64,000 bases of DNA from Ignavibacteriae bacterium HGW-Ignavibacteriae-2 (GTDB taxonomy: Bacteria > Bacteroidota > Ignavibacteria > Ignavibacteriales > Melioribacteraceae): positions 1 to 64,000 of the forward strand of contig PGYT01000005.1 in the NCBI GenBank assembly GCA_002839805.1. The letters run 5' to 3'. The stretch's first letter is position 1. Each line of letters starts with the position of its first letter. A model generated the notes under the pieces. The model saw nothing but the letters and a program-made list of their open reading frames with translations, did not search any database and was not told the DNA's origin. Positions 37,601 to 45,863 of the stretch are shown piece after piece. The translations under genes and the position numbers were made by a program.

Positions 37601-38116
37601 ATAACCCGGCAACGGCTGCCATTGCCACAAAGTATCGCGAGATGGAGAGGTTTCCTGCAAACCGTAATTAAGATAGTCGTTAAGACCATCGGAAATGATA
37701 TGAATTGTATCTCCCTTTTCATTTACAACTTCGGCCCCAACAACAGGTCCAAAAGTAAATACATAGCTGAGGTCGTTCCAAACGAAATTATTAACATTTC
37801 GTATTAGTCCAAGCCCAGGTCCGATTCCGCCGAAGTTAGTTACCTGAACAGTGATTCGATTACCATTCATTAAATAACTTTTTCTATCGGCTTGTCCGGT
37901 AGTTTTTTTGAGAGATAAGGCAGAATTGTCTTTCATCACAAAATTTTCGGATGTTTTTTCCGATTTCTTAATTTTAGCCGTCTGCTGTTGTATAAATTCT
38001 TTTACAGCGGAATGTTCTCTTTCTCTTCTTTCTTGAACAGATTCCGTTTGAGCAAAGATTCCGCCGCCTAGAAAAGAACTAAGAAAGATTATGAACAATA
38101 TTTTATTAAACTTCAT
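34616..38116 (-). CDS. Large secreted protein with Ca2+-type DxDxDG repeats, FnIII region and T9SS-like tail
   Basis: A 1166-residue protein with a signal peptide (ending GGIFAQ). At about 375-420 it has acidic repeats (DDDGDGMIDESQ, GIDNDGDWNVD) like thrombospondin type 3/EF-type calcium loops. A fibronectin type III-like region follows (about 555-685; TVVAVPGDKKVTLFWDTA). The C-terminal 95 residues contain a VVPNPYVG lead and a strand-rich tail ending EKILKFALIK, a FlgD/T9SS sorting-type domain without the NPFNP variant seen in the other cargos. It lies between a TonB receptor and a PorV-like gene. I do not recognise an enzymatic domain; adhesion or polymer binding is possible. Confidence 0.75.
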   Translation of the reverse strand: MKFNKILFIIFLSSFLGGGIFAQTESVQERREREHSAVKEFIQQQTAKIKKSEKTSENFVMKDNSALSLKKTTGQADRKSYLMNGNRITVQVTNFGGIGPGLGLIRNVNNFVWNDLSYVFTFGPVVGAEVVNEKGDTIHIISDGLNDYLNYGLQETSPSRDTLWQWQPLPGYADPDQPNMASNPAPDNNGDGKPDSWPRSWYNDALGKYVWPGFLAQDGTNADAEVFWAMDDRDNLEFPYYPFPNDRKRKGLGLQVDGRAFQWSNALAENTIFFVYTITNVSNKRLDKVFFGLYGDPDLGGGTPENSDDVGLFIPPYSLDSVDVSKIPVYSRSMVYLFDKDKKGDYGLPLGYLGCKFLESPGRTTKLDGSKDNFDDDGDGMIDESQEDGIDNDGDWNVDLHDVGIDGIPNTGDLGEGDGIPTAGLAQADGSPDPLYPGEPNFEFTDLDESDQIGLTSFNSWTWNSGGSVADDELMWNRAIPHNFSDVASYTDLVFVFGSGYISLDPGETKRISMALLVGEDLDDLLVTAEVVQTIYNQNYQFYKPPVTPTVVAVPGDKKVTLFWDTAAEESIDPITGKDFEGYVIYRSTDPKFGDIKIITDGKGSSFLNEPLKDVDGFEAKFDVDLKWTAKVEDPWQGYHPVSYQRRGVQYYLGDNKGLVHSYVDSNNVINGQTYYYAVVAYDHGDSVGIPVTETTKKITVDPITSKLTFDKNTVQVIPGPRASGYIAPVIDKSKQVEHVAGIGTGNIKFDIMNDLAIVNGGQYEIVVEDSMTVNRQRVAVKNYSVLNINPVVETFKLYDNKFTMLQKEGLWNDEFLKITNTDGSGNYVEDVDYIVDFVRGAVRRTDNSSMPNLSEFKITYRFRPVIESTAFSGEDVNPVFDGVRLKVYDEAEIKIDSANTRWIEGKTNYTVKVALNKSGLPKKAKYPADYQIRFSSQPIDSAVMTDGKKRPVNYSVSEVTYGVPTRILTFLSETVASTRNFQWDPGEEIVLFKPGAKGLPTETVTWGVLITKPADTLVVPMKPSDGDVLQIATKRPFDSKDIFKLTTVGASLDNSLAKSKLDNIYVVPNPYVGYNIIEPTNKLPGQTRGERRIYFENLPSLCTIRIFTLSGDPVKKIDHDSGLENGREFWNLLNEDGFSVAYGVYIAHIDAPGIGEKILKFALIK

Positions 38117-38140
38117 TTTGTTGTCTCCATTTGGATTAGA

Positions 38141-40912
38141 TCAAAAATCAACAGATACACCAAATCTAACTTCCCTCGGCGATAAATAATAAGCCGGGTT
38201 ATTATATACTTCATTCGCAGTTTTAACTTCCGGATATATTTTCGCCAATCTATCAGTTTCCAACGCCGGCGCTCGTGTAGCACTTAACGTGTAGTTAGAT
38301 CTGCCAGTGCTGGCAAAAACAACATTTTCATTCAACGTATCAAAAAGATTAAATACTTTTACAAAAAATGATAAATCAAATCCAAACGCATTAAAAGTTT
38401 TTTCCGCGAGTAAATCTACTTTTGCTTGCAAAGGTCTTCTTTCTGAATTAGGTCTCAAAAACACCTGTTTCTCAAAAACTTCGGGTGTATAAGGAAGTCC
38501 AGTTCCTACTTGACTTACAAATGTAACATTCCAATCGTCGGACACACCGTAAGATAAAGTAGCGTTTAGCTGATGTGATTTATCCCAATCGAGAAAAACA
38601 GGAATTTTTTCGGTTTGCCTTCCTGATGAAAGGTCAAGGAAAAAAGCATCGGCACTAAAATCGTTGCCTTCGGCTGTTTGAAAGGTGTAATCTAAAGTAA
38701 AGCCGAGTCTATCCGATGGAGTTCTTCTTTTTGTAAGTGAAAATACAATTCCTTTAATATTCGCGTAATCTTTGTTCACATAAGTAAAATATGTGCTTTC
38801 ACCGCTAATACGAATTGTTTGAGGCGCGAGCAGATCACGAACATCCTTAAAGTAACCTGTTATATTGAAAGCTAAATTATCGAGCAACTGCTGCTGCAAT
38901 CCAAGTTCGTAGGAAATTGTTTTTTCAGGATTGAGGTTTGCATTACCATAATAAGGAGTACCAAATGAGAATTCATACTCAGAATTGGTGAACAGATAAC
39001 TTAACGGAGGCAACTGAAAAAAGTGTCCGTAACTAAAGTGGATTATACCTTTGTCGGTAATAGGAAATGAAACGCCTATTCTCGGACTTAATTGCTGCTT
39101 AATCTCGGCATCTGCCAACAAAGTATTCCTGTCGATAGTTGACGGAATTGTTGGATCGTATGGAGTCGGATAAAATGTGTCAGTTGAATATTTGGATTGC
39201 GCGTTAAAAAAATCGTAACGCAGGCCCACATTGACAATCAGTTTATCAAATTCCATTTTATCCTGTACATATAAAGAAAATTCGAATGGATTTCTTTCAT
39301 ACTTATTATTTCGTGTTGTGTTGGAACTAAGAATAGTTGGTCGAAGATAAATAAGAGAATCGCGTAATATTTCGAAATATTGGGAATTAATTGTGTAATA
39401 TCTCCACTGACCGCCTGCTTTAATTTCATGCGAGTTATTAATCTGACTTGTCAAATCGAATTTGGCGCCAAGAATTTGAGTTCGTTGATATGAGTGCGAT
39501 TGGCTGCTTCCTTCGAAAGTGCCGCCGGAACGGAATGCAACAGGGGCCGCTTCAGTTCGGGACTTATAATCCGGCTGATATCTTGGATCGGCGTGTAAAC
39601 CTTCCAAACTCATACCTGCGTGAAAATCAACTTCGTTTCCGTCTGCATCCAATAAGGGGTAAAGGTATCTCTTAGAATCATCAATATTATACGATGCTCT
39701 AAATGTATAAAACGTCCTGTTGCTTAGAGCGTGTCTGATTTCTAAAATGTTTAGTAATCCCCAAGAATAACGGTCATTAACTGCGTCAGGAGTATATTTA
39801 AGTTCGTGCACATAAGGTTTCCATGTTGACGCAGAATAAATCATATCTAAATTAATTTTAAATGTTGAAAACGGTCTAAAAGTTAATTTAGCTGTTGTGC
39901 TCACAGATTCACTGGTGTTCATCGCAACAGTTGAGCCGTCTCCATTTGAAGCTATTCTAATATCATTGGGATTAAATTTATCTTTGTAAACAGAATCGGC
40001 AGTATTAAACTCTCTTTTTCCGTAAAGATATCCTTTGTCATTATTATATCTGCCTGAAACAAAAAAAGAAATTTTATTCTGTGTGTACGGAACAGGTCCA
40101 CTAAGGGTCATTTCTGTAACAACATTATTCAATGGATCAATTTCGTCGATATTATTAAATATATCATTATGTGAACTGAGATGATCGCCTGTATAAGCGG
40201 AAAAACTTCCTCTATATTTTTCGCTGCCTTCTTTTGTAACAGTATTTACAATACCACTGAGAGCGTTACCGTACTCCGCGTTAAATGTACCGCTAACAAC
40301 TGATAGTTCCTGAATAGCGTTAGTAGCAACTGAAACCGAACGGGAGTTATTATAAGGGTTAACGATGGAAACTCCATTAACGGAAAACTGAGTATCGTAA
40401 TCTCTTCCTCCCCTAATATGTATTGCTCCATCAACACCCTGGGTAACCCCTGCCTGAAGACTTAATAATTGTGTAACACTTTCCACCGGCAAGGACTGGA
40501 TTTGTTCGGAATCAATTGAGGTTTGGGATGAAGTTAAATCTTTTCGTACCATTTGCACTTCAGCTCTTACAACCACAGTTTCTGTAGTAATTGATTCTGA
40601 AGACATTTCAAAATCCAGACGTGTTGTAAAATCGGCAACTACTTTAACGTCGTAAAATCTTTTTTTCTGTAAACCAACACCCGATGCAACAACAGCATAT
40701 GTACCCGGACTAATATTGTTAATAACAAAAATACCATCAACATCGGTTGCAGCTCCAAGGGTAGTGCCTTCTATAATTATATTTATTCCCGGTATGGGTT
40801 CACGGTTATCTGCATCTAAAACACGCCCCGATATCTTTCCCGTGGTTCCAGCAAAAAGATTTGCATTAAAAACTAGGGCGCAGATTATTCCATACAGCAA
40901 TTTTTTGAACAT
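38141..40912 (-). CDS. TonB-dependent receptor with carboxypeptidase-regulatory-like N-terminal domain
   Basis: A 923-residue outer-membrane receptor. A signal peptide (ending LFAG) precedes a carboxypeptidase-regulatory-like beta-sandwich (about 20-100; ISGRVLDADNREPIPGINI), then a plug domain (about 118-225; VESVTQLLSLQAGV, GGRDYDTQFSVNG) and a barrel closing with REVRFGVSVDF. No SusD partner is present beside it. The frame is open to 40933; I chose 40912 because AGGAGGAAAGC sits directly upstream. It leads the group with the 1166-residue protein, the PorV-like protein and the amidase. The ligand is unknown. Confidence 0.9.
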   Translation of the reverse strand: MFKKLLYGIICALVFNANLFAGTTGKISGRVLDADNREPIPGINIIIEGTTLGAATDVDGIFVINNISPGTYAVVASGVGLQKKRFYDVKVVADFTTRLDFEMSSESITTETVVVRAEVQMVRKDLTSSQTSIDSEQIQSLPVESVTQLLSLQAGVTQGVDGAIHIRGGRDYDTQFSVNGVSIVNPYNNSRSVSVATNAIQELSVVSGTFNAEYGNALSGIVNTVTKEGSEKYRGSFSAYTGDHLSSHNDIFNNIDEIDPLNNVVTEMTLSGPVPYTQNKISFFVSGRYNNDKGYLYGKREFNTADSVYKDKFNPNDIRIASNGDGSTVAMNTSESVSTTAKLTFRPFSTFKINLDMIYSASTWKPYVHELKYTPDAVNDRYSWGLLNILEIRHALSNRTFYTFRASYNIDDSKRYLYPLLDADGNEVDFHAGMSLEGLHADPRYQPDYKSRTEAAPVAFRSGGTFEGSSQSHSYQRTQILGAKFDLTSQINNSHEIKAGGQWRYYTINSQYFEILRDSLIYLRPTILSSNTTRNNKYERNPFEFSLYVQDKMEFDKLIVNVGLRYDFFNAQSKYSTDTFYPTPYDPTIPSTIDRNTLLADAEIKQQLSPRIGVSFPITDKGIIHFSYGHFFQLPPLSYLFTNSEYEFSFGTPYYGNANLNPEKTISYELGLQQQLLDNLAFNITGYFKDVRDLLAPQTIRISGESTYFTYVNKDYANIKGIVFSLTKRRTPSDRLGFTLDYTFQTAEGNDFSADAFFLDLSSGRQTEKIPVFLDWDKSHQLNATLSYGVSDDWNVTFVSQVGTGLPYTPEVFEKQVFLRPNSERRPLQAKVDLLAEKTFNAFGFDLSFFVKVFNLFDTLNENVVFASTGRSNYTLSATRAPALETDRLAKIYPEVKTANEVYNNPAYYLSPREVRFGVSVDF

Positions 40913-40960
40913 GCTTTCCTCCTGGAAATACATTTAAAAGAAAGATTCTAAATCTCTTTT

Positions 40961-40983
40961 AAAGAATTGTAGGGAAATTCTTT
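40961..40983. promoter_or_regulatory. Hairpin in the TonB receptor leader
   Basis: AAAGAATT (40961-40968) pairs perfectly with AATTCTTT (40976-40983) around a seven-base loop, 49 bases before the receptor ATG. It could be an operator or leader hairpin; no known motif was recognised. Confidence 0.25.
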
Positions 40984-41076
40984 TTCAACGAGGATAATTT
41001 GCATACTTATAAATCGATGTTATTTAAAACGATTTAGAAACAAATTAAGCGCAATATAAATCATTGATTAAATAAA

Positions 41077-41103
41077 AAAGCCGTGATTTTATTCACGGCT
41101 TTT
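41077..41103 (-). terminator. Intrinsic terminator after the FG-GAP protein gene
   Basis: AAAAGCCGTGA (41077-41087) pairs with TCACGGCTTTT (41093-41103). Read on the minus strand the hairpin is followed by TTTTTT, ending the 41119-42993 message and separating it from the TonB receptor promoter region. Confidence 0.85.
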
Positions 41104-41118
41104 CGCAAAATAAATTTC

Positions 41119-42993
41119 TTATTTAACCAGAGTCATTTTTATGGACTTGCTGAAATTACCATACTTTAGAGTCGCAATGTAATTTCCGCTTACAACTTTT
41201 GCGCCCAAATTATTTGTAGCGTCCCAGTTTAGTTCGTATGAACCTTTTGCGTATTCCTGATTATCAACCAAAGTTTTAATTTCTTTACCAAGCATATCAT
41301 ATACTTTTAACGATACTTTTTTGCTTATCGGTAAGCTAAATTTGATTGAAGTAGTAGGATTAAAAGGATTTGGATAATTTTGTTCCAGAGTGTAATCCTC
41401 AGGAGTAATCATTTTAAGGTCAATAACTTTAATGCCTGTAGGATCGCCGCCTTCAATTATTCTTAAATTATATGCAAAATTGTTCAATACTTTACTTTTA
41501 CTTGTCACAACAAATTTGGTACTGTCGGTATTCCATAAATAGTTGGTAGTGGCAACTGAATCGTCAACACTTTGATAAGCGAGTAACAAATCTTCTTTTC
41601 CGTTTTTATTTATATCGCCTCTGTCCATCTTTGAAATAAATGAACCGAATGTTGTATCTGTCCATTGAACACCCAAAGAGTCATAATTTTTATAAGCTAT
41701 TACCATTGGATCACCAACAGGATAACGATTTACAGTATAGTTGTCACCGCTAAGTATAGAGCCGGTTCCATTGTATTTCATCACTGTAACTGAACTTCCG
41801 GGTGAACCGCCCAATACTATTTCATCTTTCCCGTCGCCGTCTAAATCAGCGGCGCCTGTTCCCCAGTATTCACCGGTTGTTAAACCAACTTCTGTCCATA
41901 ATTTTTCTTTAAGAATAGCAAATTGATTTTGATTCCAAACGTTTACTCCATTCGAACCGGCTGGTAAATCAATCATTCCAACTGAATAATTTTTTGCGCT
42001 TGCGCCACCGATATAAAGTGCGCCATATATTTCTTCATTTCCGTCGCCGTCAACATCAAGTGCTGAAAGACCCATATAAGCAACAGCATCTTCAGCCATT
42101 TCTTTTGTAAATTCTACATATACTGGTCCGTTAACTCCACCATCTGCGTTTGGAGCCGATGGATATGTGTAAGTATCTGGTCCTGTAGGTTCAATAGACC
42201 ACATTCCAAAGAAATTCCAATAATGGTTTACTATTTCTTTTACTCCGTCACCGTCATAATCGCAAGGAATTGATTGCCACCATGAACCTGCTGAAAGTCC
42301 ATTAATAGGATGGATAGCAGGATCGCCGCCCTCTACTTGCCAGCTTGCAAAACCAGGAGCGTTACCATTAATTCCAAGGATATATACATTTTGTTTGTAA
42401 GTCATAGTTCCGGCAACATCAACGTTTGCTGTAATTAATTCATCTTTACCATCACCGTCAAAATCATATACTATAGCTCTTTCCCTGTCCATTCTATATG
42501 TTCCCATACCATTACCTAAATGAAGATCCGCGGGAAAGTCTATTATAGATTCAGTTCCAAAATCGTTATCTGTTCCTGTAAATTCAAATACTTGTATCGA
42601 ACCTGTATATCTTGGGCCTGATGGGAATATAATTTCTTTCATACCATCACCATCAAGGTCGCCAGACTGAACCCATCGAGGAACACTGTTCGGATTTGCT
42701 TCATTTAATTTTGGCGATGACCATACAAGTTCCATTACACCATCATTATATTCAATTAAATGAACACGACCACCGTTTGAATAATCTACAGCTAATACTT
42801 CTGGTTTTCCGTCGTTGTCCAAATCATTCGCGAAATAAGCTCCGCGAACATGGTTTGTTACATCCTGCCATGGTCTTAGTGGATCTGTAGGATCAAACTG
42901 ATTGGCATTAAATTTTCCAATTTGATTTACCTGTGCGAACAAACTCATTGATGTAAGAAGCAAAATTGATAAAATCGATAGCATTTTTTTCAT
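41119..42993 (-). CDS. T9SS-exported FG-GAP/VCBS repeat protein
   Basis: A 624-residue secreted protein with a signal peptide (ending MSLFAQ). Its body has repeated FG-GAP/VCBS-type calcium loops (DLDNDGKPEVLAVD, DLDGDGMKEIIF, DFDGDGKDELITA, DYDGDGVKEIVN, DVDGDGNEEIYG, DLDGDGKDEIVLGG, DINKNGKEDLLL), consistent with an integrin-like beta-propeller. The T9SS sorting domain occupies the last 85 residues, from QNYPNPFNPTTSI to SIKMTLVK. I chose the start at 42993 because GGAGG precedes it; the frame runs upstream to 43032. It stands alone between a terminator and a 299-base regulatory region, so it is probably monocistronic. Surface binding is the likely role; no enzyme domain is seen. Confidence 0.88.
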   Translation of the reverse strand: MKKMLSILSILLLTSMSLFAQVNQIGKFNANQFDPTDPLRPWQDVTNHVRGAYFANDLDNDGKPEVLAVDYSNGGRVHLIEYNDGVMELVWSSPKLNEANPNSVPRWVQSGDLDGDGMKEIIFPSGPRYTGSIQVFEFTGTDNDFGTESIIDFPADLHLGNGMGTYRMDRERAIVYDFDGDGKDELITANVDVAGTMTYKQNVYILGINGNAPGFASWQVEGGDPAIHPINGLSAGSWWQSIPCDYDGDGVKEIVNHYWNFFGMWSIEPTGPDTYTYPSAPNADGGVNGPVYVEFTKEMAEDAVAYMGLSALDVDGDGNEEIYGALYIGGASAKNYSVGMIDLPAGSNGVNVWNQNQFAILKEKLWTEVGLTTGEYWGTGAADLDGDGKDEIVLGGSPGSSVTVMKYNGTGSILSGDNYTVNRYPVGDPMVIAYKNYDSLGVQWTDTTFGSFISKMDRGDINKNGKEDLLLAYQSVDDSVATTNYLWNTDSTKFVVTSKSKVLNNFAYNLRIIEGGDPTGIKVIDLKMITPEDYTLEQNYPNPFNPTTSIKFSLPISKKVSLKVYDMLGKEIKTLVDNQEYAKGSYELNWDATNNLGAKVVSGNYIATLKYGNFSKSIKMTLVK

Positions 42994-43121
42994 AAACACC
43001 TCCAAGTGTAATTGAAATATAGAATTAGACATGTAGTTAAATTAAAACATAATAATATTTTTTGAAAAGCCCCATTATTTATTCAATTTTTTTCATCGAT
43101 ATCCCAGAAAATGAATAAAAT

Positions 43122-43180
43122 TACATAATTATTATGTATTCTTTCATAAAAAAGAACAAAATGTAACAGTAACTGTAACA
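43122..43180. promoter_or_regulatory. Two palindromes upstream of the FG-GAP protein gene
   Basis: TACATAAT-T-ATTATGTA (43122-43138) is a perfect 8-1-8 palindrome. TGTAACAGTAACTGTAACA (43162-43180) is a near-perfect palindrome with one mismatched pair. They lie 129-187 bases before the start at 42993, in an otherwise gene-free 299-base stretch. Either could be an operator; the second has the look of a dimeric regulator site but matches no consensus that I can name. Confidence 0.35.
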
Positions 43181-43292
43181 TTTCGGTTTATAAATATCTT
43201 AAAAATATTGGTCTAACTCAATAATTTAAGAATAAAATTTTATCCCCAAGCAAAGGATAATGCATAAAAGTGGAATTAGAGCGGTAATTAAT

Positions 43293-45863
43293 TTAATAAA
43301 CAGATTTTAAAAGAACTAAGGTAATATCGTCATTTTGCGGAGAACCGTTCCTGTGTTTAATTAAATCATCAAGAACACAACCCATAATTTCAGAACAATT
43401 TTTATTCAAATTTCTCCCCAATATAACATTTAGTTTTTCAGTACCAAAGAAATTATTTTGATGGTCCATTAGCTCTGTAATACCATCAGAGTAAAGTGTA
43501 ATCAAACTATTATCTTCCAAAGGGATTATTATTTCTTCTAGAACAGTGTTAAAAATTTCACCTTTCTCCAGCCCTATCCCTATACCACGCGGAGTATATT
43601 CCTTGGCTCCATCGGATGTTGTAATAAGCAATGGAGTATGCCCGGCTCGAGCAAAGGTTATAGTTTTTTTATCACTATCAATAAGGGCTATGGATACTGT
43701 AATAAACCAGTTTTTTTCAATTGAGTTATAAATACGCTGATTAATTTCCATAAGTACTTCTTTCGGAGAAAGTAAACCATTGCAATAAAGCTGCATCATC
43801 GTCTGCAATTTAGACATATAAAAAGATGCCGCCAATCCTTTGCCCGAAACATCTCCGATAACCGCAAAAAGTTTTTTGTCTGAGATTGGAATAAGATCAA
43901 AATAATCGCCGCCTACATGCATTGCCGGAATCATTTTACCGCAAATATCAAGACCTTCTATCGAAGGGAATTTTGTGGGCAATAAACTATCCTGAATAAG
44001 GCGGGCATTTTCAAGATCTCGATCCAATTTTAATTTTTCAGATTCCGATTCATACAGACGCGCATTCTCAATGGCAACAGCGGTTTGGTTAGCAGCTGCT
44101 AAAAGTAATTCCAAATCTTTTCCCGCAAATTTAGAACCGGAGTGTTTTAAGCCGAACAAAAGAAATCCGATTATTCTTGATTGAATTTTCAGCGGTAGAA
44201 TAGTAAAAATTTCTTCATCATTTAGTTTTGTATGATCTTCCGGAAAGATCATAGGAAATTCACTGTCTTCAATAACTAATAATAAATTTGAATCCTTTTT
44301 CGATAGTATCAATTGAGCTAAATTGCCAATATTTACTTCAACCGCTAATTCATTTTGCCTGAATCCAATACTTTCTGCTAAATTATAAACGTTGCTTCTC
44401 GATTTGTCTTTAAGCATAATCCCGAATCTATTTACTCGAAGCGCTTCAACAAAAGTTGAGGATGTGGATCGTAATATATTTTCGAGACCGAATATTGTAA
44501 CTACATCGCCGCTGAATTTTAATATAACTTTTTGATAAGCGAATTGTTCGGGATAAAAACGGCGCGTTATCAATTCCTGAAATCTCTCTTTAGTAGATTG
44601 GAATATTATGGCGAAGACTATAAATATAATTGCCGCGATAATGCCCTGATACTCGGTTCCAATAACACTGCTTAAGGATTGACCAAGTATATATATAATC
44701 AAGAAATAAATTGCCGCGATTGAGACAGTAGCAACACCATATAAAAGTGTGTTTTTCAATACATCTGTTACGTCCATTAATGAGTACTTAAAAATTGAAA
44801 AACCAAAAGCGATTGGTATTAAAGCAATAAGAACTATAGGTGAATATAATAACGGCGAATTATATAATGTTGACGGCGGTACCGATCTGCCAAGAATTAC
44901 AGTATAAATTGTAGCGCAAACACCAATCGTATATGCAACAAGAATTATAAATATCGCGTTGCGTTCATTTTTTGTCTGCAGCCTTAAATAGTTGATGAAC
45001 AATGACACCAGACCAATTATTGCGCTTATTAAAAGAAGTCCGCTAACAAAAAAATTATAATACGCTAAAAACAAATTAAGAGCTACAGTGCTGTCGTAGA
45101 TATACCCGAATTTAAATATTAGCACAGATACAAAAATGATAAAGGGAATAAGGTACAATGTTTTTGTAGTGTATTTTTTATCAATTATTGAAAACTTTCG
45201 TGGAAACACCCAGAAAAAATGAATTATGAGGAACGGTAAAAAAACGCCTCCAAAACTTTGAAGATTATCAAGGAAAATAAGAATTGCTTTATAAGAGTAA
45301 AGAGGATTATAAATATTTTGTGTAACCAATAGAGTAAAAGTGGAAAACAGAACAAGAGTAGCGCCTATTCGGAAAAAAAGAACTTGTGTAAAACCGTCGG
45401 GTTTGGCATTTATTACAATGGCTCCTACAAGAAGCCAGATAGCACCGATTAATATATAAGCCAGCCCACCAATTTGAGTAAGTTTTTTAACTTCAACTTT
45501 AGCATCGAAAGTCCGTCCGTCACGGCTTACACGGTAAGTGGCAGAATCCCCTGTATCCAAGGAATAAAGAGTAAGACTGGCAATTTGAAGATTCTCAATT
45601 TTTTTTCCGTTTATTTCTATCAGTTGATCGCCGTCTCGTATTCCCGCGTTCCAGGTTACTCCTTCAAATTTCACATCCTCAAAAAAGAAACCTAATTCTT
45701 CATCATCCGATAGTTTAGGACTCCAAATACATTCATCGTTTGGTTGGCGTGTAATTTCGAAAGTAAAATATAACTGCACCATTACTAAAGAAAATAAAAA
45801 TATAAGCGCTGGGGTAAGCAGCTGTTTGCGGTATTTTGTTATAAGATCTCTGATAGTTTGCAT
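43293..45863 (-). CDS. PDZ - multi-TM - GAF - SpoIIE/PP2C phosphatase
   Basis: An 856-residue RsbU-type serine phosphatase. N-terminal membrane helix (about 15-36), PDZ-like domain on the outer face (about 55-115; GIRDGDQLIEINGKKIENL), about nine further helices (128-427), a GAF domain (about 450-600) and the PP2C/SpoIIE domain (about 630-856). Metal-binding acidic motifs are intact: GGDYFDLIP, VIGDVSGKGLAAS, YSDGITELMD, NDDITLVLL. Known SpoIIE-type enzymes dephosphorylate STAS antagonists, releasing them to bind an RsbW-like kinase. Its start overlaps no upstream coding beyond one base with 45863-47542, so the two are coupled. The PDZ/membrane part implies an envelope signal. Confidence 0.9.
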   Translation of the reverse strand: MQTIRDLITKYRKQLLTPALIFLFSLVMVQLYFTFEITRQPNDECIWSPKLSDDEELGFFFEDVKFEGVTWNAGIRDGDQLIEINGKKIENLQIASLTLYSLDTGDSATYRVSRDGRTFDAKVEVKKLTQIGGLAYILIGAIWLLVGAIVINAKPDGFTQVLFFRIGATLVLFSTFTLLVTQNIYNPLYSYKAILIFLDNLQSFGGVFLPFLIIHFFWVFPRKFSIIDKKYTTKTLYLIPFIIFVSVLIFKFGYIYDSTVALNLFLAYYNFFVSGLLLISAIIGLVSLFINYLRLQTKNERNAIFIILVAYTIGVCATIYTVILGRSVPPSTLYNSPLLYSPIVLIALIPIAFGFSIFKYSLMDVTDVLKNTLLYGVATVSIAAIYFLIIYILGQSLSSVIGTEYQGIIAAIIFIVFAIIFQSTKERFQELITRRFYPEQFAYQKVILKFSGDVVTIFGLENILRSTSSTFVEALRVNRFGIMLKDKSRSNVYNLAESIGFRQNELAVEVNIGNLAQLILSKKDSNLLLVIEDSEFPMIFPEDHTKLNDEEIFTILPLKIQSRIIGFLLFGLKHSGSKFAGKDLELLLAAANQTAVAIENARLYESESEKLKLDRDLENARLIQDSLLPTKFPSIEGLDICGKMIPAMHVGGDYFDLIPISDKKLFAVIGDVSGKGLAASFYMSKLQTMMQLYCNGLLSPKEVLMEINQRIYNSIEKNWFITVSIALIDSDKKTITFARAGHTPLLITTSDGAKEYTPRGIGIGLEKGEIFNTVLEEIIIPLEDNSLITLYSDGITELMDHQNNFFGTEKLNVILGRNLNKNCSEIMGCVLDDLIKHRNGSPQNDDITLVLLKSVY

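Noticed and set aside
34935-37807. Frames on both strands within the 1166-residue secreted protein gene
   Set aside because: The long minus-strand frame has a signal peptide and recognisable domains; the shorter frames overlap it without ribosome sites or similarity.
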